A stretch of DNA of 64,000 nt from contig NC_072791.1 in assembly GCF_028583425.1 (NCBI RefSeq), positions 40,431,368 through 40,495,367 on the forward strand. The letters are read 5' to 3'. The notes beneath the pieces were generated by a model. That model was not told where the DNA came from. It was given only the letters and a program-made list of their open reading frames with translations, and ran no database searches. Below, one piece after another: positions 35,701 through 46,903 of this stretch (position 1 is the stretch's first letter; each line of letters opens with the position of its first letter). Position numbers and translations under genes: made by a program. Source of the DNA: Eublepharis macularius (taxonomy: Eukaryota; Chordata; Lepidosauria; Squamata; Eublepharidae).

Positions 35701-36639
35701 TATGCTGTGGCTGAGTGCTGGACTAGTTCTAATTCATTTGATGAGAGGCCGTGCATTATAAAGCGTTACCATGAGCTGGAGATGCAGATAAAATCCCCAC
35801 TGCCATGAAATTCATTGGGTAAGTCACACTCTCTGAGCCTGACATCTCTCACGACTGCTGCAAGGATAAAATGAAGAAAGGAACACTGCCCTGAACGTCT
35901 TAGAGTACAAAAACGTACAAAATAGCTGGGTAATGATTTTGGCATTGTAGTTAGTAAAGTACAGTTTGTAAACTCCTTTTGTTCCTTTTGCATCCCCAAA
36001 GCAGCATATTAAATACAACTGTGTGTGAGGTGCAGGATCATACCGCCATCACCTATGTTGGGAAAGCAGAAGTACAGAAACTACATTACATTAAAAATTA
36101 AATTGGAAATGATGAAAGATGGACATTGCTGGCTAGGACAGCAAATCGTTTGAAATCCAGTGGGGCAATCCTATGCTGGAGCTAAAGGTACTGGGTATGA
36201 AGCTGGATGGTCCTCAGAGCATCTTCTGTGGCAGTTGCACATTATCTTGGAAGCTCCCACAGTGTGGGAGGTGTTTCTGAGAGTCATAGGGGATGGGTAA
36301 GCAGCAGCTAATGTTAGCAGTCAGAAGAACCTTCTCCTCCCTACGCTAAAAGGGCAGCTTAGGGATATAGAATATTGTAAACCCCTTGCAATAAGTCCTA
36401 CACAGCCTGGCCCTAGGGGTAGTGGTTAGACTGGACTAAGGAGACCCAGCTTCTTTTTATGTTCCTGCCTGAAAATGGCAATATTTCTAATCCCTCTTTG
36501 TTGGCTTTCCAACTAGTTGGCTGTAGTGTGAACAGGATGTGAGATTAGATGAGTCACTTGGTCAGACCCAGCAGGCTCTTAAATTCTTAAATGGAGTCCC
36601 AAATCCAACATGGCCTCTCTTGAAACACTAAAATTTAGG

Positions 36640-36990
36640 AGCACCTGATGAAACTGATGGCCAGTAAATTCCAGACAGACCAAAGAAAGTATTTATTCCA
36701 ACAATGCACAATTAACTTGTGGAATTCACTTTCACAGGGCCGGGCTGATTGGCACTAGAGACCTGTAAAAGGGATGGAGGATGGGTTCGTCACTAGCTAT
36801 TAAGCAAGATGACTGAATGGGGCCTCTGCCATTGGGGGCAGTATGTCTCCAAATGCTAGTTGCCAACGGGTAGCAGTGGGGGTAGGACTTTTGGCCCTTA
36901 AAGGGCATCTGATCAGCTGCTGCAGGAAACTGGATGTTGGACTGGAGGAACTGCTGTTCCAATGCTGCAGTTTGCTTGTTATGTTCTTAA
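36640..36990 (+). repeat. CR1 LINE 3' end
   Basis: 'ggaattcactttcacagggc', 'catctgatcagctgctgcag' and 'ggatgttggactggaggaac', ending in tgttatgttctta, follow the known CR1 3' UTR. The reverse-transcriptase part is absent (5' truncation is usual). Confidence 0.6.
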
Positions 36991-37894
36991 ACCAATTTAA
37001 TTTAAAAGCTGATCGCCTGTGGCTGGATTACATCCAGAAGTGGTTGATTCCGAATAGCAACAAAACAGCTCAAGTGAGCACTTGATGTACTGTAACATTG
37101 CATGTCCAAAGACATGAAATAGGAGAAAGGGAGAAAGAACAGCTCTTTATGCCAAAAGTGTGTATATTAGATTAAAGCCCATGAACTAACTAATGATGAC
37201 ACTGCTGGTCTGATCTGAGAACCATTTAAAAACAAAAATTATACAACCAGAAACAAATCAGAAAACATGACCCCTAAACTCATACATTCACAGCCAAGTC
37301 AACAGAAACAAAGTAAGCATCACAATTAAGACGTAGGCCTTGATCCAGCTGTAATCTAGCACAATTTATGTGAAACAAAGAAGGGCCACATCAAAAGTTG
37401 CGCTTAGCCTCTTCAAAAGGGCCCAGACCAGTATCTTTACTGGCTGTAAAAAAGGAAGCCTGCTTCCATAGAGGACCTATGGCTGGAGAGGTGTGATACT
37501 TTTTAGGTATATATTCTTCCACATTACAAAAGTATACAAAACTGAGTGCAAAAGGTGTTGGGATTAAGCATTTCTATTTCAGTCATGAAAGAGTTAAGCT
37601 GTTTGTGTTATTTAGTTAGTTAAACTTATTTGCATATAACCACTTAGGCCTCAAATAAGGATTCTCGCCATAGAAAGGGGAGTCACTAGTCTTAATGAAG
37701 TAGAATCAGGATTTTCTATTAGGCAACCTATTTATTGGGGGGGGGGAATTAAGTGAAGCTATATACTAAAGTTTTATTGCTCTTCTCAGTCAGTCTTGTG
37801 CCCTAAGTCTTAGGACTACCTTTTACTAGCAAGATGTAGTCAGCTAGCAATTTATTATTTTCATCCAATGTAACCCTATTTTTATCCTTTATGT

Positions 37895-38510
37895 CAGGGG
37901 TGGGGAACCTTTTTCCCACCAAGGGCCAACTTTATGTTGTCCCGCGCAGGGAGGGCCCTTTCTCCCGCGTGCATGATGGCGCTCCTGGAAATGATGTCAT
38001 CATGCAGTGTGCGTGATGACATCACTTCCGGGAGCGAAGTCACACACACGGGAGAAACGGCGCTTGTGTCCCCTTTCTTCCTGCCACCACCACTGCAGCC
38101 TGCTTGTGGCAGTGGTAGTGGCAGCCGCAGCTCTGTTGCCAGTGGCAGTACCCTCCCCCCCGCTGCTGCTGCCACTTGCTCTTGCTGTGGCAACACAGGC
38201 TGCTTTTGCCAGTGCTGCGGGTCACTCTTGGCAGTGGCAGCGGCAGTGGGCAGCACTGGCAACAGCAGGCGGTGACAGCAAGAGCAGCCTGCTTTTGCTG
38301 CCACCACCTGCTCTCGCGGTGTGGAAGCGTGCCCTCTGGGGAGGGGGCGCCCCAGGGAGTGTACCCCCTGCCAAGTAGGTAAGTGGGAGCAGGGGGGAAG
38401 GGTGGGATCGGGTGGGGGGGATTTGCCTGCATTCCGCCGCTCTCTGTGGGTGAGTCCAAATGACTTTGCGGGCCTTATATGGCCTGCGGGCCAGATGTTC
38501 CTCACCCCTG
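37895..38510. mobile_element. Non-autonomous hAT element, GC-rich
   Basis: Ends CAGGGGTGGGGAACC and (complement) CAGGGGTGAGGAACATCTGG. An exact 8-bp duplication CTTTATGT flanks it (37887-37894 and 38511-38518). The interior is a (CTG/CAG)-like GC-rich tract with long spurious reading frames and the pair TGATGTCA/TGACATCA near 37992-38024. No transposase. Confidence 0.88.
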
Positions 38511-39459
38511 CTTTATGTAGTAAAGTATTTTTGCAGAGCTAAACAGGAGTGTGTGTCTGGTCTCATTAATTCCAATGTGCAATCTCTGTCTTAAACTCTG
38601 CTAATTTCCAACGAAAGGAAGGTTATAATTTATTGTTGTCTAATTCATATTAACTATTTAACAATAGTATTAAAAATAACTGAAGTGTTGTTTTGACTGT
38701 TGCTGCAAAACTGTTTCTATATTGTATATAAAAGCAAGGGGAAGAAGGAAACGAAAGCATCACTCTACTAAAATAGACTGTAGCTTTCATTTTATACCCA
38801 ACATCTCTGTATAAGAGGGGAAAACTCCTGTTTATCGCATATGTCACTTATGTACACTTCATGTAGCTGACAAAATGTCTCTACGGTTCCTCTGGACTCC
38901 TGCTTTATTTTGCTGCTGCATGTTAACCCATGTAGAATTATACTGCTTGTTTTTTTTAATGTAAAAAAACAAAGGAACTAGGAAGATATTGTGAACAGCA
39001 CTTCTGAGGTTAATTCAGTACTCATGTCTGGAAGGTTAAAGAGTTACCACAAAGAGAAACTAAGATACCATAATGTAGCATAATCCTTTCCACCAGATTG
39101 GGCAGCAAAGGGCTAAACCTATCATATTCATTTAACAGCATTCTCATCTCTATTCCTCCTTTTAAGAACTATTATAAAATGTAGTCTGCAATCCAACCAA
39201 AATTAAAAACCTGTTTATTTCATTGAGAAAGCAGTTAGAATGTCCTTAACCTTTTCATTGAAAGCATGGAGTCTTAAAGTGCGCCACATTGATTTCAGTG
39301 TCCTCATGTTTTCTATGGCTTTTCCATTTGTTCTAGTTCTACCTTTTCCTATACGTAAGCTCTACAAAATCAGGATAATCCTGATTTCTCTGATTTCTAT
39401 CATTATAGTCTTCCAGAATTTTGACCATGTGTATGTTCCTTTCCACTCTTCGTGCTGGG

Positions 39460-40282
39460 CAGGGCTGGATCAACGGGGGGGGGGGGGTAGTCTGCCCCCA
39501 GCGCCGCCAAAGAGGGGGCACCGGGCGCAGTTGCCAGCCCAAGGAGAGCGCTGCTAGCCCCGGGAGAACGCGTGGGGAAAGGCGAACGGCACGGGCGGCC
39601 TCCCAGCCACCCGCGCTGCCTTTTGCTTTTCCCGCAGGACAAGGGGTGGCTGGCTTGCGGGAAAGGCAAAAGGCCTTTCTCAGCCACCTGCGCCGCTCGC
39701 CTTTCCCCAGGATAAGGGGCGTGCGGCAAGCCGGCCGCCCCTTGTCCTGGGGAAAGGCAAAAGGCAGTGTGAGTGGCTCGGAGGATGCCCTGCGCCGTTC
39801 GCCTTTCCCCAGGACAAGGGGCAGCCGGCTTGCTGCGCACCCCTTGTCCTGGGGAAAGGCAAAAGGCAGCGCGAGTGGCTCAGAGGCTGCCCGTGCCATT
39901 CACCTTTCCCCAGGACAAGGAGCACACGGCAAGCCGGCCGCCCCTTGTCCTGGGGGGCAGGTGAACCGCGCAGGCAGCCTCTGAGCCACTCGTGCTGCCT
40001 TTTGCCTTTCCCCAGGATAAGGGGTGCGTGGCAAGCTGGCCACCCCTTATCCTGTGGGGCAGGTGAATGGCGCAGGCAGCCTCCGAGCCACTCGCCACTC
40101 GCGCTGCCGCGAGCTCCATGGCGTGCCGGGACAGCTGGCTTGCTGCGGGGGTGGGGGGCACCCCAGCGTGATGACGTCACGGGAGTGACGTCATCATGCA
40201 GCGCTAGGAGCGCGCGCACGCACACTCGCATAGAGCCTGACTACAGTTGCCCTGAGCGCTGGCAGCCGTAGATCCGGCCCTA
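39460..40282. mobile_element. Non-autonomous hAT element made of repeated hairpins
   Basis: Ends CAGGGCTGGATC and (complement) TAGGGCCGGATCTAC; target duplication GTGCTGGG/GTGCTGGA (39452-39459, 40283-40290). The interior holds four or more copies of a hairpin made by CCTTTCCCCAGGACAAGGGG, a short loop and its complement CCCCTTGTCCTGGGGAAAGG (about 39690-39760, 39800-39870, 39900-39960, 40000-40060). Near the right end two TGACGTCA octamers face each other. Confidence 0.82.
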
Positions 40283-40681
40283 GTGCTGGATCATGTCTTT
40301 TTGGGATGAAAAGCAGGACAGGGAAATTCACATATGGTGTTTAGTATAATGCTAAGTACTTAATGAATAAAAATGTGTAGTTATGAAACAAGAATAAAAA
40401 GTTTATCTATTTCTATTCTTTCTTCATGGTGACATTAATCAAGTGTTAAATTATCACTCCAGTGACCCTCCCCCCAGCAAATGAGCAACCTCTACCCATT
40501 GTGTAAATTATCATAATTGGATGATGGTCTTTAAATAATTTGAAGGGCATCACAGTCATGATACCACTGTTCCCTGTTGGGAGAAATCCCATTTGGATTA
40601 TTTAAAAGATTAAATTTAATTTTATCTTTCAAATCATACATTTTCTAAAAAGAGACATGCAGTTCAAACAAATGTACTTTC

Positions 40682-41090
40682 TGTTAGAAGGATTTAACAC
40701 TGACCCATTCCTCAGGTATTAGAGGGAGACAAACCAGAAAGTTAGAAAGATAGAGAGGTCAGGGCATCTGTCTATTCCTTACCGCCCTGAACTAACCTTG
40801 GATGCGTAGATTGCTAATCTCAGGACTGACATCCTTTTCTTCCTCTCTTTGTCACATAACTCTCTCTTCTCTCTATCTTGCACCATGGATGCAGGACTTG
40901 TCCTGCAATCCATGCCTATCCTTAGACTAGATAGGTCGGTATGAAGTTCTCTCTCTTTCCTATCAGAGTATAGAGTTCCTATAAAAAGAACTCTTATTTC
41001 TTTTCTAAACCTAAGTTTAAGTTTATTATTTTTCCTCTCACACTAATACCACCCAGCAAGCTCCAAACACTCATCACATTCTGTCTGTGA
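40682..41090 (+). repeat. copia 5' LTR
   Basis: Begins TGTTAGAAGGATTTAA and matches 46025-46424 through the blocks 'gatgcaggacttgtcctgca', 'tccttagactagatagg' and 'agcaagctccaaacactcat'. Promoter-like TATAAAA at 40980-40986. The right limit is where similarity with the 3' LTR stops. No clear tRNA primer site was recognised after it. Confidence 0.8.
40980..40986 (+). promoter_or_regulatory. copia LTR TATA box
   Basis: TATAAAA in the 5' LTR; the 3' LTR has the same box at 46330-46336. Position within the LTR fits a retrotransposon promoter. Confidence 0.5.
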
Positions 41091-41579
41091 GTTGATTTGC
41101 CCCCTGACTGATGTAATTTAGAGAGGGCTAGAGAACAATAGGAAACAGCAGCTATATATAACAAAGGAGCTGGGGCTACCTCTGCTAGCAGCTCTCAGCA
41201 AAACTCTGCTCCCTCTAATCCACAGAGATTGAGTGAGAAAAATCTCCAGCCTGGAGACTGGCATCCTTTGGTCCACCTGAAGAATGGGAACTATTCAGCT
41301 TGGACAAAGTCTCTGGAACTCTCACCTCAACTTCACGGGATTTTGGAGGTAAGTACTCATGAACCCCCATCTCCCACAAATCCCTAATGGGAATTGCAGG
41401 ATCGGAAGTATTTTATCTGCTGTGTAGTACTCTTAATGAGTAACAGATGGCGTTGATCCAGACTGTTTAAACTTGTAAAGAAAAATTTGACTTACTCGCA
41501 TCACTTCATAAGAAATTGGGCTAGCTTCTGTTCAGTCAATCGAAACAGCAACTTGCTGGTATCCAATACAAAGAAGCAG

Positions 41580-42240
41580 AACCCTCTGAGAAGCATCTAG
41601 CTAAGCAAATGCATGTCTTTAAACTGCTATGTGTAGCAGACCAACCTCGACCTGAGGAAGACCAATTATCTACCCTTTACATTTCTCTGCCAAGCAGTTT
41701 TGCTAACATTATTGGCCATTTAGAGACAACCAATATTACATCATTTAATCAAGCAGGAAATACAACTTCTCTAGAAACTGAACACAGAACTTTTATGAGA
41801 AGGAGATATTGAGAACCTGTCTGTAGAGTTTGCAAATAAAGTTCATACAGGATGGAAAGGAAGGGGTTCAGACAAAGAACATGGAACATGTTTCAGGCAG
41901 GCAGTGTAACTTTACAAGGGACACTGTAGAAGCAAGGGAATTTGCATGGCAGGATGGGGCACACAGGGAAAACATGACTCACTGATTAATTTGCAAAGGA
42001 ACAGGACATGAAGTGAGAATTTGTCCTTCAAAGTAGCCTCACTGTAAGCCTATAAGTGGCAGGGCTACTGAGAGACAGAGAGAAAGCATTTCAGAGAGAG
42101 AGCCCGTTTCTGAAGAAAGCAGATTTAAGAAGGGAAAGTTGTCTAAATCCCATTGTTCTCATCATATTGTGGTGAACAATGAATTTGGAAGTGACAGGTT
42201 CATTCTAGACTCTGCAGCAACCTCTCATTTTGTTTCTAAT
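41580..42240 (+). pseudogene. copia gag and protease remnant
   Basis: 41609-41812 reads DQLSTLYISLPSSFANII, a copia gag motif. About 41990-42035 reads CKGTGHEVRIC, a zinc knuckle lacking its first Cys. At about 42200-42240 FILDSAATSHFVSN is the aspartic protease active-site region (Asp-Ser-Ala in place of the usual Asp-Ser/Thr-Gly). Stops lie between the pieces. Confidence 0.75.
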
Positions 42241-42539
42241 GTTTACTGAATTGAAAGATATTGCTTTAACAACTGTACAAACTGCTGAAGGAAAAGACAG
42301 CAGACAACAGGAACTGTTGTGTTAAACTGCAAATTACTAGATGGAGGAACACATGAACTCCTCTTAAAGGATATGCTTTATGCACCTGACTTCAAATCAA
42401 ATTTAATATCTCAATCAAAACTGGATATGGAAGGCTATGAATTAAATGCCTGGATGGGGTTATGCATGCAATGGCCACACTAAGCAAAGGTCTCTATAAT
42501 GTGGAAGGAGACAATAACAGCAATTTGGGGCCTACTCAA

Positions 42540-43425
42540 GAGCAAGAAAACCTTACTAAGTCATGTGCATACAAACACTGCTTGCATTTATGGCACAAAA
42601 GACTAGCTCATGCCAGTTATGAATGTATTCTGCAAATGCAAAAAGGCCTAGTTAATGGGATTGATCTAGAACATTGTGATGTAACTAACTCAAAGACATG
42701 AATGCTGCATTACTTCCAAAGCAACTGACCCTCCTTTTCCGAAGCACAGTGAACAAAAACAAAGAAGCCACTTGAATTAATCCGTTCAGATATCTGTGGC
42801 CCTCTACCAACAGTATCTGGGATAGCAATAAGTACTTTTGTCACATTCCTAGATGATTTTTCAAGATACACAGTATTATATCTTCTCAGTGAGAAATCTC
42901 AGATGATGGATCATCTTAAAGACTTTGTAGCTATAGTCCAGAATAAATTTGGAAGGAAACCACAGATCCTGCATTCAGACAATGGTGCAGAATACATGTC
43001 CAACACCATACAGCAATTCCTGAGAGAGGAAGGCATAGAACACCAGACCACAGTGGCCTATACTCCAGAACAAAATGGAACAGCAGAAAGAAAGAACAGA
43101 ACACTGCAAGACATGGTGAGATGCATGTTGAGTGATGCCCAATTACCAAATCAGGTTTAGGGAGAAGCCATCATGGATGCCACACATACACAAAACAGGC
43201 TGCCAACAAAAGCTACTGAAGCCATACCATTTGAACTTTGGCACGGCTGTGTTCTAAGTGTGAAACACCTAAGAGTCTTTGGAGGCAAAGTCTACTCCTG
43301 CATTCCAAAGGAAAAGAGATACAAACTAGATGACAGAGCTTCACAAAGAGTTCTGGTTGGATACTCAGCAAAAGCAAAGGATACAGGAACTATGAACCAC
43401 ACACCAAAAGAACTATTGTGAAAAG
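42540..43425 (+). pseudogene. copia integrase, one in-frame stop
   Basis: The pre-integrase motif LWHKRLAHASYE is followed by the catalytic core with its three acidic residues readable: RSDICGPLPT, HSDNGAEYMSN and EQNGTAERKNRT. It then runs through HLRVFGGKVYSCIPKEKR to a YSAKAKD block. A TAG at about 43158 and frame changes near 42700 and 43421 break it. Confidence 0.88.
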
Positions 43426-43699
43426 AGCTGTATACTTAGATGAAAGTGAAAAGGCTACACCTGTAAAGGGGGCCAACACTGAAGAGAACAGCCAAATAAC
43501 ATATCCTGATCCAAAGGAAGAACCAGAAGAATTTCTAGTACACATCACTGCTATACCAAGTGCAGATATAGTACCAAGTGCTTCACCATCAGAAACACCT
43601 GACCAACCAGAGGTGCAGAGTGCAGAGATGGAACTAAGATGATCAACACATTCAACCAAAGGTACTCCAGCTCCATGTCTGTCTTACTTTGCAACAATG

Positions 43700-45540
43700 A
43701 CAGATATACCCAAACCTACTTCATGAGATGAATTATCTGAGTTACCACCAGAAGAAGCAGAGAAATGGAAATAAGCTGCACAAGAAGAAACTGAAGCCGT
43801 ATACAAGAACAAGACATGGTCACTCACAACGCTACCTTGGAAGAGGACGGCACTGGGGTGCAAATGGGCTTTCAAGGTTAAGCATGATGAACACAGCTCA
43901 GTCCAGAGATACTAAGCAAGACTAGTTGCTAAAGAATTCTCCTAGGAATACAGATAAGATTTTTATTAAACTTCTGCACCTGTTGTGGGACACATTATAG
44001 TAAGAACACTACTAAGCTTTGCTGTAAGCAAAAGCATGCATGTGGAAAATCTTGATCTAAAGACAGCATTTCTGCATGGAGATCTAGAAGAGGGTATTTA
44101 CATGCAACAGCCTTCTGGATTTGAGAAACCAGGACAAGAACACTTTGCAAACAAACTATAGAAATGCATCTATGGACTCAAACAAGCTTCTTGAGTTTGG
44201 AATTTAAAACTGCATGATTTACTCATCCAAACATGATTCAAGAGAAATTAAAATGATCACTGTCAATATACCAAGAAGAAAAAATGGCAAATGGCCTTAT
44301 ATACTGATTTATGTTGATTATTTCATTCTAGCATCTGAAAAGCCAAATGACAGCAAAGAAGTTGTGCTACACCTGAGCAAATATGTTGAAATCAAGCAGC
44401 TAGGGAACATTACATACCACCTAGGCATGCAACTATATAGAGAAGACAGAAATTTCCTTATCAACAAAGAGCAAAAGGTAAAGGACCTTATATCCTTCAT
44501 GAATACGGAAATTGCTACTAGGGCTGTGAGATTTGGGGTTCGGATTCGGATAAACTACTCAAATTGGACCCGATTCACAATGATTCGTATTGCTTTGGGA
44601 GCTTCGGGTCAGGGGATTTAAATAATCCTTTATATGCCGCTGCGAAGCAGCTCAGAAAGGGGCATTTAAACCCGTGGATCAGTTGTTTGGTGGGGAGCTC
44701 CCCCCCAAGCAGCTGATCTGGGCCTTCCCCACTGCCCAGCTGGCTGCTGCAGTGGTGGAGGAGGCAGCAGGGCACCCCCCAGGAGCCGGCTCCGAGCTTC
44801 CCACCATCCAGTTGACCACTGCGGCAGAGGAGGCAGTGGGGACCCCATAGGAGCTGGCTCCGGTCCTCCCTGCTGTCCAGCTGGCTGCTAAGGCAGCGGA
44901 GGAGGCTGTGGGGGCCCACAGGAGCTGGCTCTGGGCTTCCTCACCACCCAGATGGCCTCTAAGGCAGTGGAGGACATGGCGCAGGCCCCGCAGGAGCCGG
45001 CTCCGTGCCTCCCCGTCTCTCAGCTGATTGGCCTCTCCTCTCCCTGCTGGCCAGGTAAGTGGTGTGGGGGTAGGGGTGGGAGGATTTGCTCCCCTTCACT
45101 TCAGTATGCTCTGAATCTTACCAGAGTGAGCTAAATACCAAAGCAAGCTAAATACCAGAATCCCAAAGCAGCTTCCCACTTCGGGATTCTAGTAATTCTG
45201 GATTTTCCCCCTGCTTCAGGTAAACCCAAAGCAGGAAACTCAAATTTTGGTGGGGGGGGGGGTGCACTCCCCTAGTTGCTACTCCTATGGAACTAAGCTA
45301 TGTAAAGGAACTAGACAACACTGAAAGGCTAACAACAGACGACAAATATTGTGCTGCTATAGGCAAGCTACTCTACATCAGTACACTGACAAGACCCAAC
45401 ATAAGTGCTGCAGTGGGTCTACTATGCAGAATTTCAGTTCCAACCTTCAAAGACTGGTATGCAGTCAAGAGACTTGTCAGATACCTGAAAGGTACAGCAC
45501 ATTTCAAGCTTAAGCTACCAGCCAACAACAACCTGAAATA
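43700..45540 (+). pseudogene. copia reverse transcriptase, split by a hAT insertion
   Basis: Readable motifs are KTAFLHGDLEEGIYMQQPSGF (in pieces), YGLKQAS and LIYVDYFILASE, then HLGMQLYREDRNFLI. After the insertion at 44519-45274 it resumes with CAAIGKLLYISTLTRPNI and RLVRYLKGT. The YVDD box reads YVDY, so the second catalytic Asp is lost, and several stops occur. Confidence 0.85.
44519..45274. mobile_element. Non-autonomous hAT element inside copia RT
   Basis: Ends TAGGGCTGTGAGATTTGGG and (complement) TAGGGGAGTGCACC; target duplication ATTGCTAC/GTTGCTAC (44511-44518, 45275-45282), one mismatch. The GC-rich middle resembles 7673-8325 in reverse. It is younger than the copia insertion. Confidence 0.85.
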
Positions 45541-45543
45541 ATT

Positions 45544-45978
45544 GTGTACACAGATGCTAACTATGAAGAAGACTTGAAAACTGGATTATCTACCAGTGGA
45601 CATACTTTCATCTATGGAGGTGAAATGATAAGTTGGTCAAGTGAGATGCAAGAAAGAATTGCCCAGTCTTCAACAGAAGCTGAATGTGTCTCAGCTGGAA
45701 TATATTGTCAAGAAATAACATGGCTCCAGCAACTACTAGAAGATTTTGGAATAGAGATTCCACTACCCATAAAAATCTATGAATACAACCAAAGCTGTAT
45801 CAAACTCTCACAGAGAGAAAACATAGACCAGTGTACTAGACACACTGACCCCAAGTACCACCTCATGAAAGAACCACTACAGAAAGATATTGCTAAGATG
45901 ATCTGCTGTCCATTCACAGAGATGATTGCTGATGCCCTAACCAAGCCACAATCAAGAGTTCCCTTTCAGACTCTATGA
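45544..45978 (+). pseudogene. copia RNase H, open frame
   Basis: Open over 144 codons: MYTDANYEEDLKTGLSTSGH, SWSSEMQERIAQSSTEAECV, and DPKYHLMKE followed by ADALTKPQ. The acidic RNase H residues (TDA, STEAE) are kept. It stops just upstream of the 3' LTR, as expected for copia pol. Confidence 0.88.
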
Positions 45979-46007
45979 GACAAGAGAAACCTGACAGACT
46001 GATACAA

Positions 46008-46024
46008 GTGACAGCGAGAGGGTG
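46008..46024 (+). other. copia polypurine tract
   Basis: Purine-rich GACAGCGAGAGGGTG directly before the TG that opens the 3' LTR; it fits the plus-strand primer site. Confidence 0.6.
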
Positions 46025-46424
46025 TGTTAGAAGAGGAGGATTTAATGCCGTCCCTTTCCTCAGGTTTTAGAGGGGGACAAACCAGGAAGTTAGAAAGGTC
46101 AGGGTATGTGTTTATTCCTTACTGCCCTGAACTATCCTTGGACATGTAGACTGCTAATCTCAGGACTTCCTCCTCGTGACATCCTTCTCTTCCTCTCTTT
46201 GTCACACAACTCTCTCTTCTCTCCATCTTGCACCACGGATGCAGGACTTGTCCTGCAATCCATGCCCATCCTTAGACTAGATAGGCAGGTAAGAATCTCT
46301 CTCTCTTTCCTACCAGAGTATGGAGTTCCTATAAAAGAACTCTTATTCCTTATCTAAGCTAAGTGTAAGTTTTTTCTCTCACACCAGCCAGCAAGCTCCA
46401 GACACCCATCACGTTCTCTCTGCA
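46025..46424 (+). repeat. copia 3' LTR
   Basis: Begins TGTTAGAAGAGGAGGATTT and parallels the 5' LTR to about 46424, with moderate divergence and small indels. It ends within about 60 bp of the predicted TSHR poly(A) signal. Confidence 0.8.
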
Positions 46425-46903
46425 ACTGATATACTCTGCCAAGATATATATATCTTTTAATAGGTTCATGGTCCAGTTTTTTATTTTTATGCTTTTCTGC
46501 TTTGTATCAGCCAGAAGTGTGAGACAAAGGGTGAGCAGGAAGGAAAGTACCTAGTCTTACTCCCCCATGACCTGAATGGAGCAGTGGGAGGGAAGTGTGC
46601 TTTTTTGTTTGTGCTCACACAGACACACAAACACATATTCGAGGCAACCTCGAGCATGAGGTGGTACAATCAACTGTGCATGGACCACAGATATTCTTTC
46701 TACCATGCTGTCATATACACTTCCAGTATCGTAAGTGGAACGGACTTTTGTACAAGATCCAACTCATGCACATGGTTCGTGAGAAACCAAATCACATCAA
46801 AATATCTGCAAAACCATTGAAGCAGCAAGAAACTTGTGTCCCCAACCTATCATTCTCACTCACCCAAGTCTCTACTGATGGCCTGTGGTTTAATCTTTAA
46901 GAG
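46425..46903 (-). other. TSHR: TSHR 3' UTR (putative)
   Basis: Downstream of the TSHR stop codon on the minus strand. Ends near an AATAAA on the minus strand at 46480-46485. It contains no recognised repeat. Confidence 0.55.
46480..46485 (-). terminator. TSHR: Poly(A) signal AATAAA
   Basis: Minus-strand AATAAA (plus-strand TTTATT in TTTTTTATTTTTATG), about 420 bases past the TSHR stop. Confidence 0.5.

Larger units (their letters stand above)
40682..46424 (+). mobile_element. Ty1/copia LTR retrotransposon
   Basis: Two LTRs in direct orientation flank gag, protease, integrase, RT and RNase H in the copia order (integrase before RT). Of its 5.74 kb, 756 bp is a hAT insertion. Stops and frameshifts break the polyprotein and the RT catalytic box is changed, so the copy is inactive. 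No target duplication could be shown and the LTR outer limits at the right are approximate. Copia elements are uncommon in amniotes. Confidence 0.9.

Noticed and set aside
37894..38505. 203-codon minus-strand frame and plus-strand partners
   Set aside because: They coincide exactly with a non-autonomous hAT element bounded by CTTTATGT duplications; composition is low complexity.
39339..40271. Overlapping open frames of 93-187 codons on both strands
   Set aside because: They run through the hairpin array of a hAT element; the Arg/Gly/Pro-rich repetitive translations on both strands follow from the CpG-rich palindromes.
41091..41180. Primer-binding site after the copia 5' LTR
   Set aside because: No stretch complementary to a known initiator tRNA could be recognised; the LTR's inner limit is itself uncertain.
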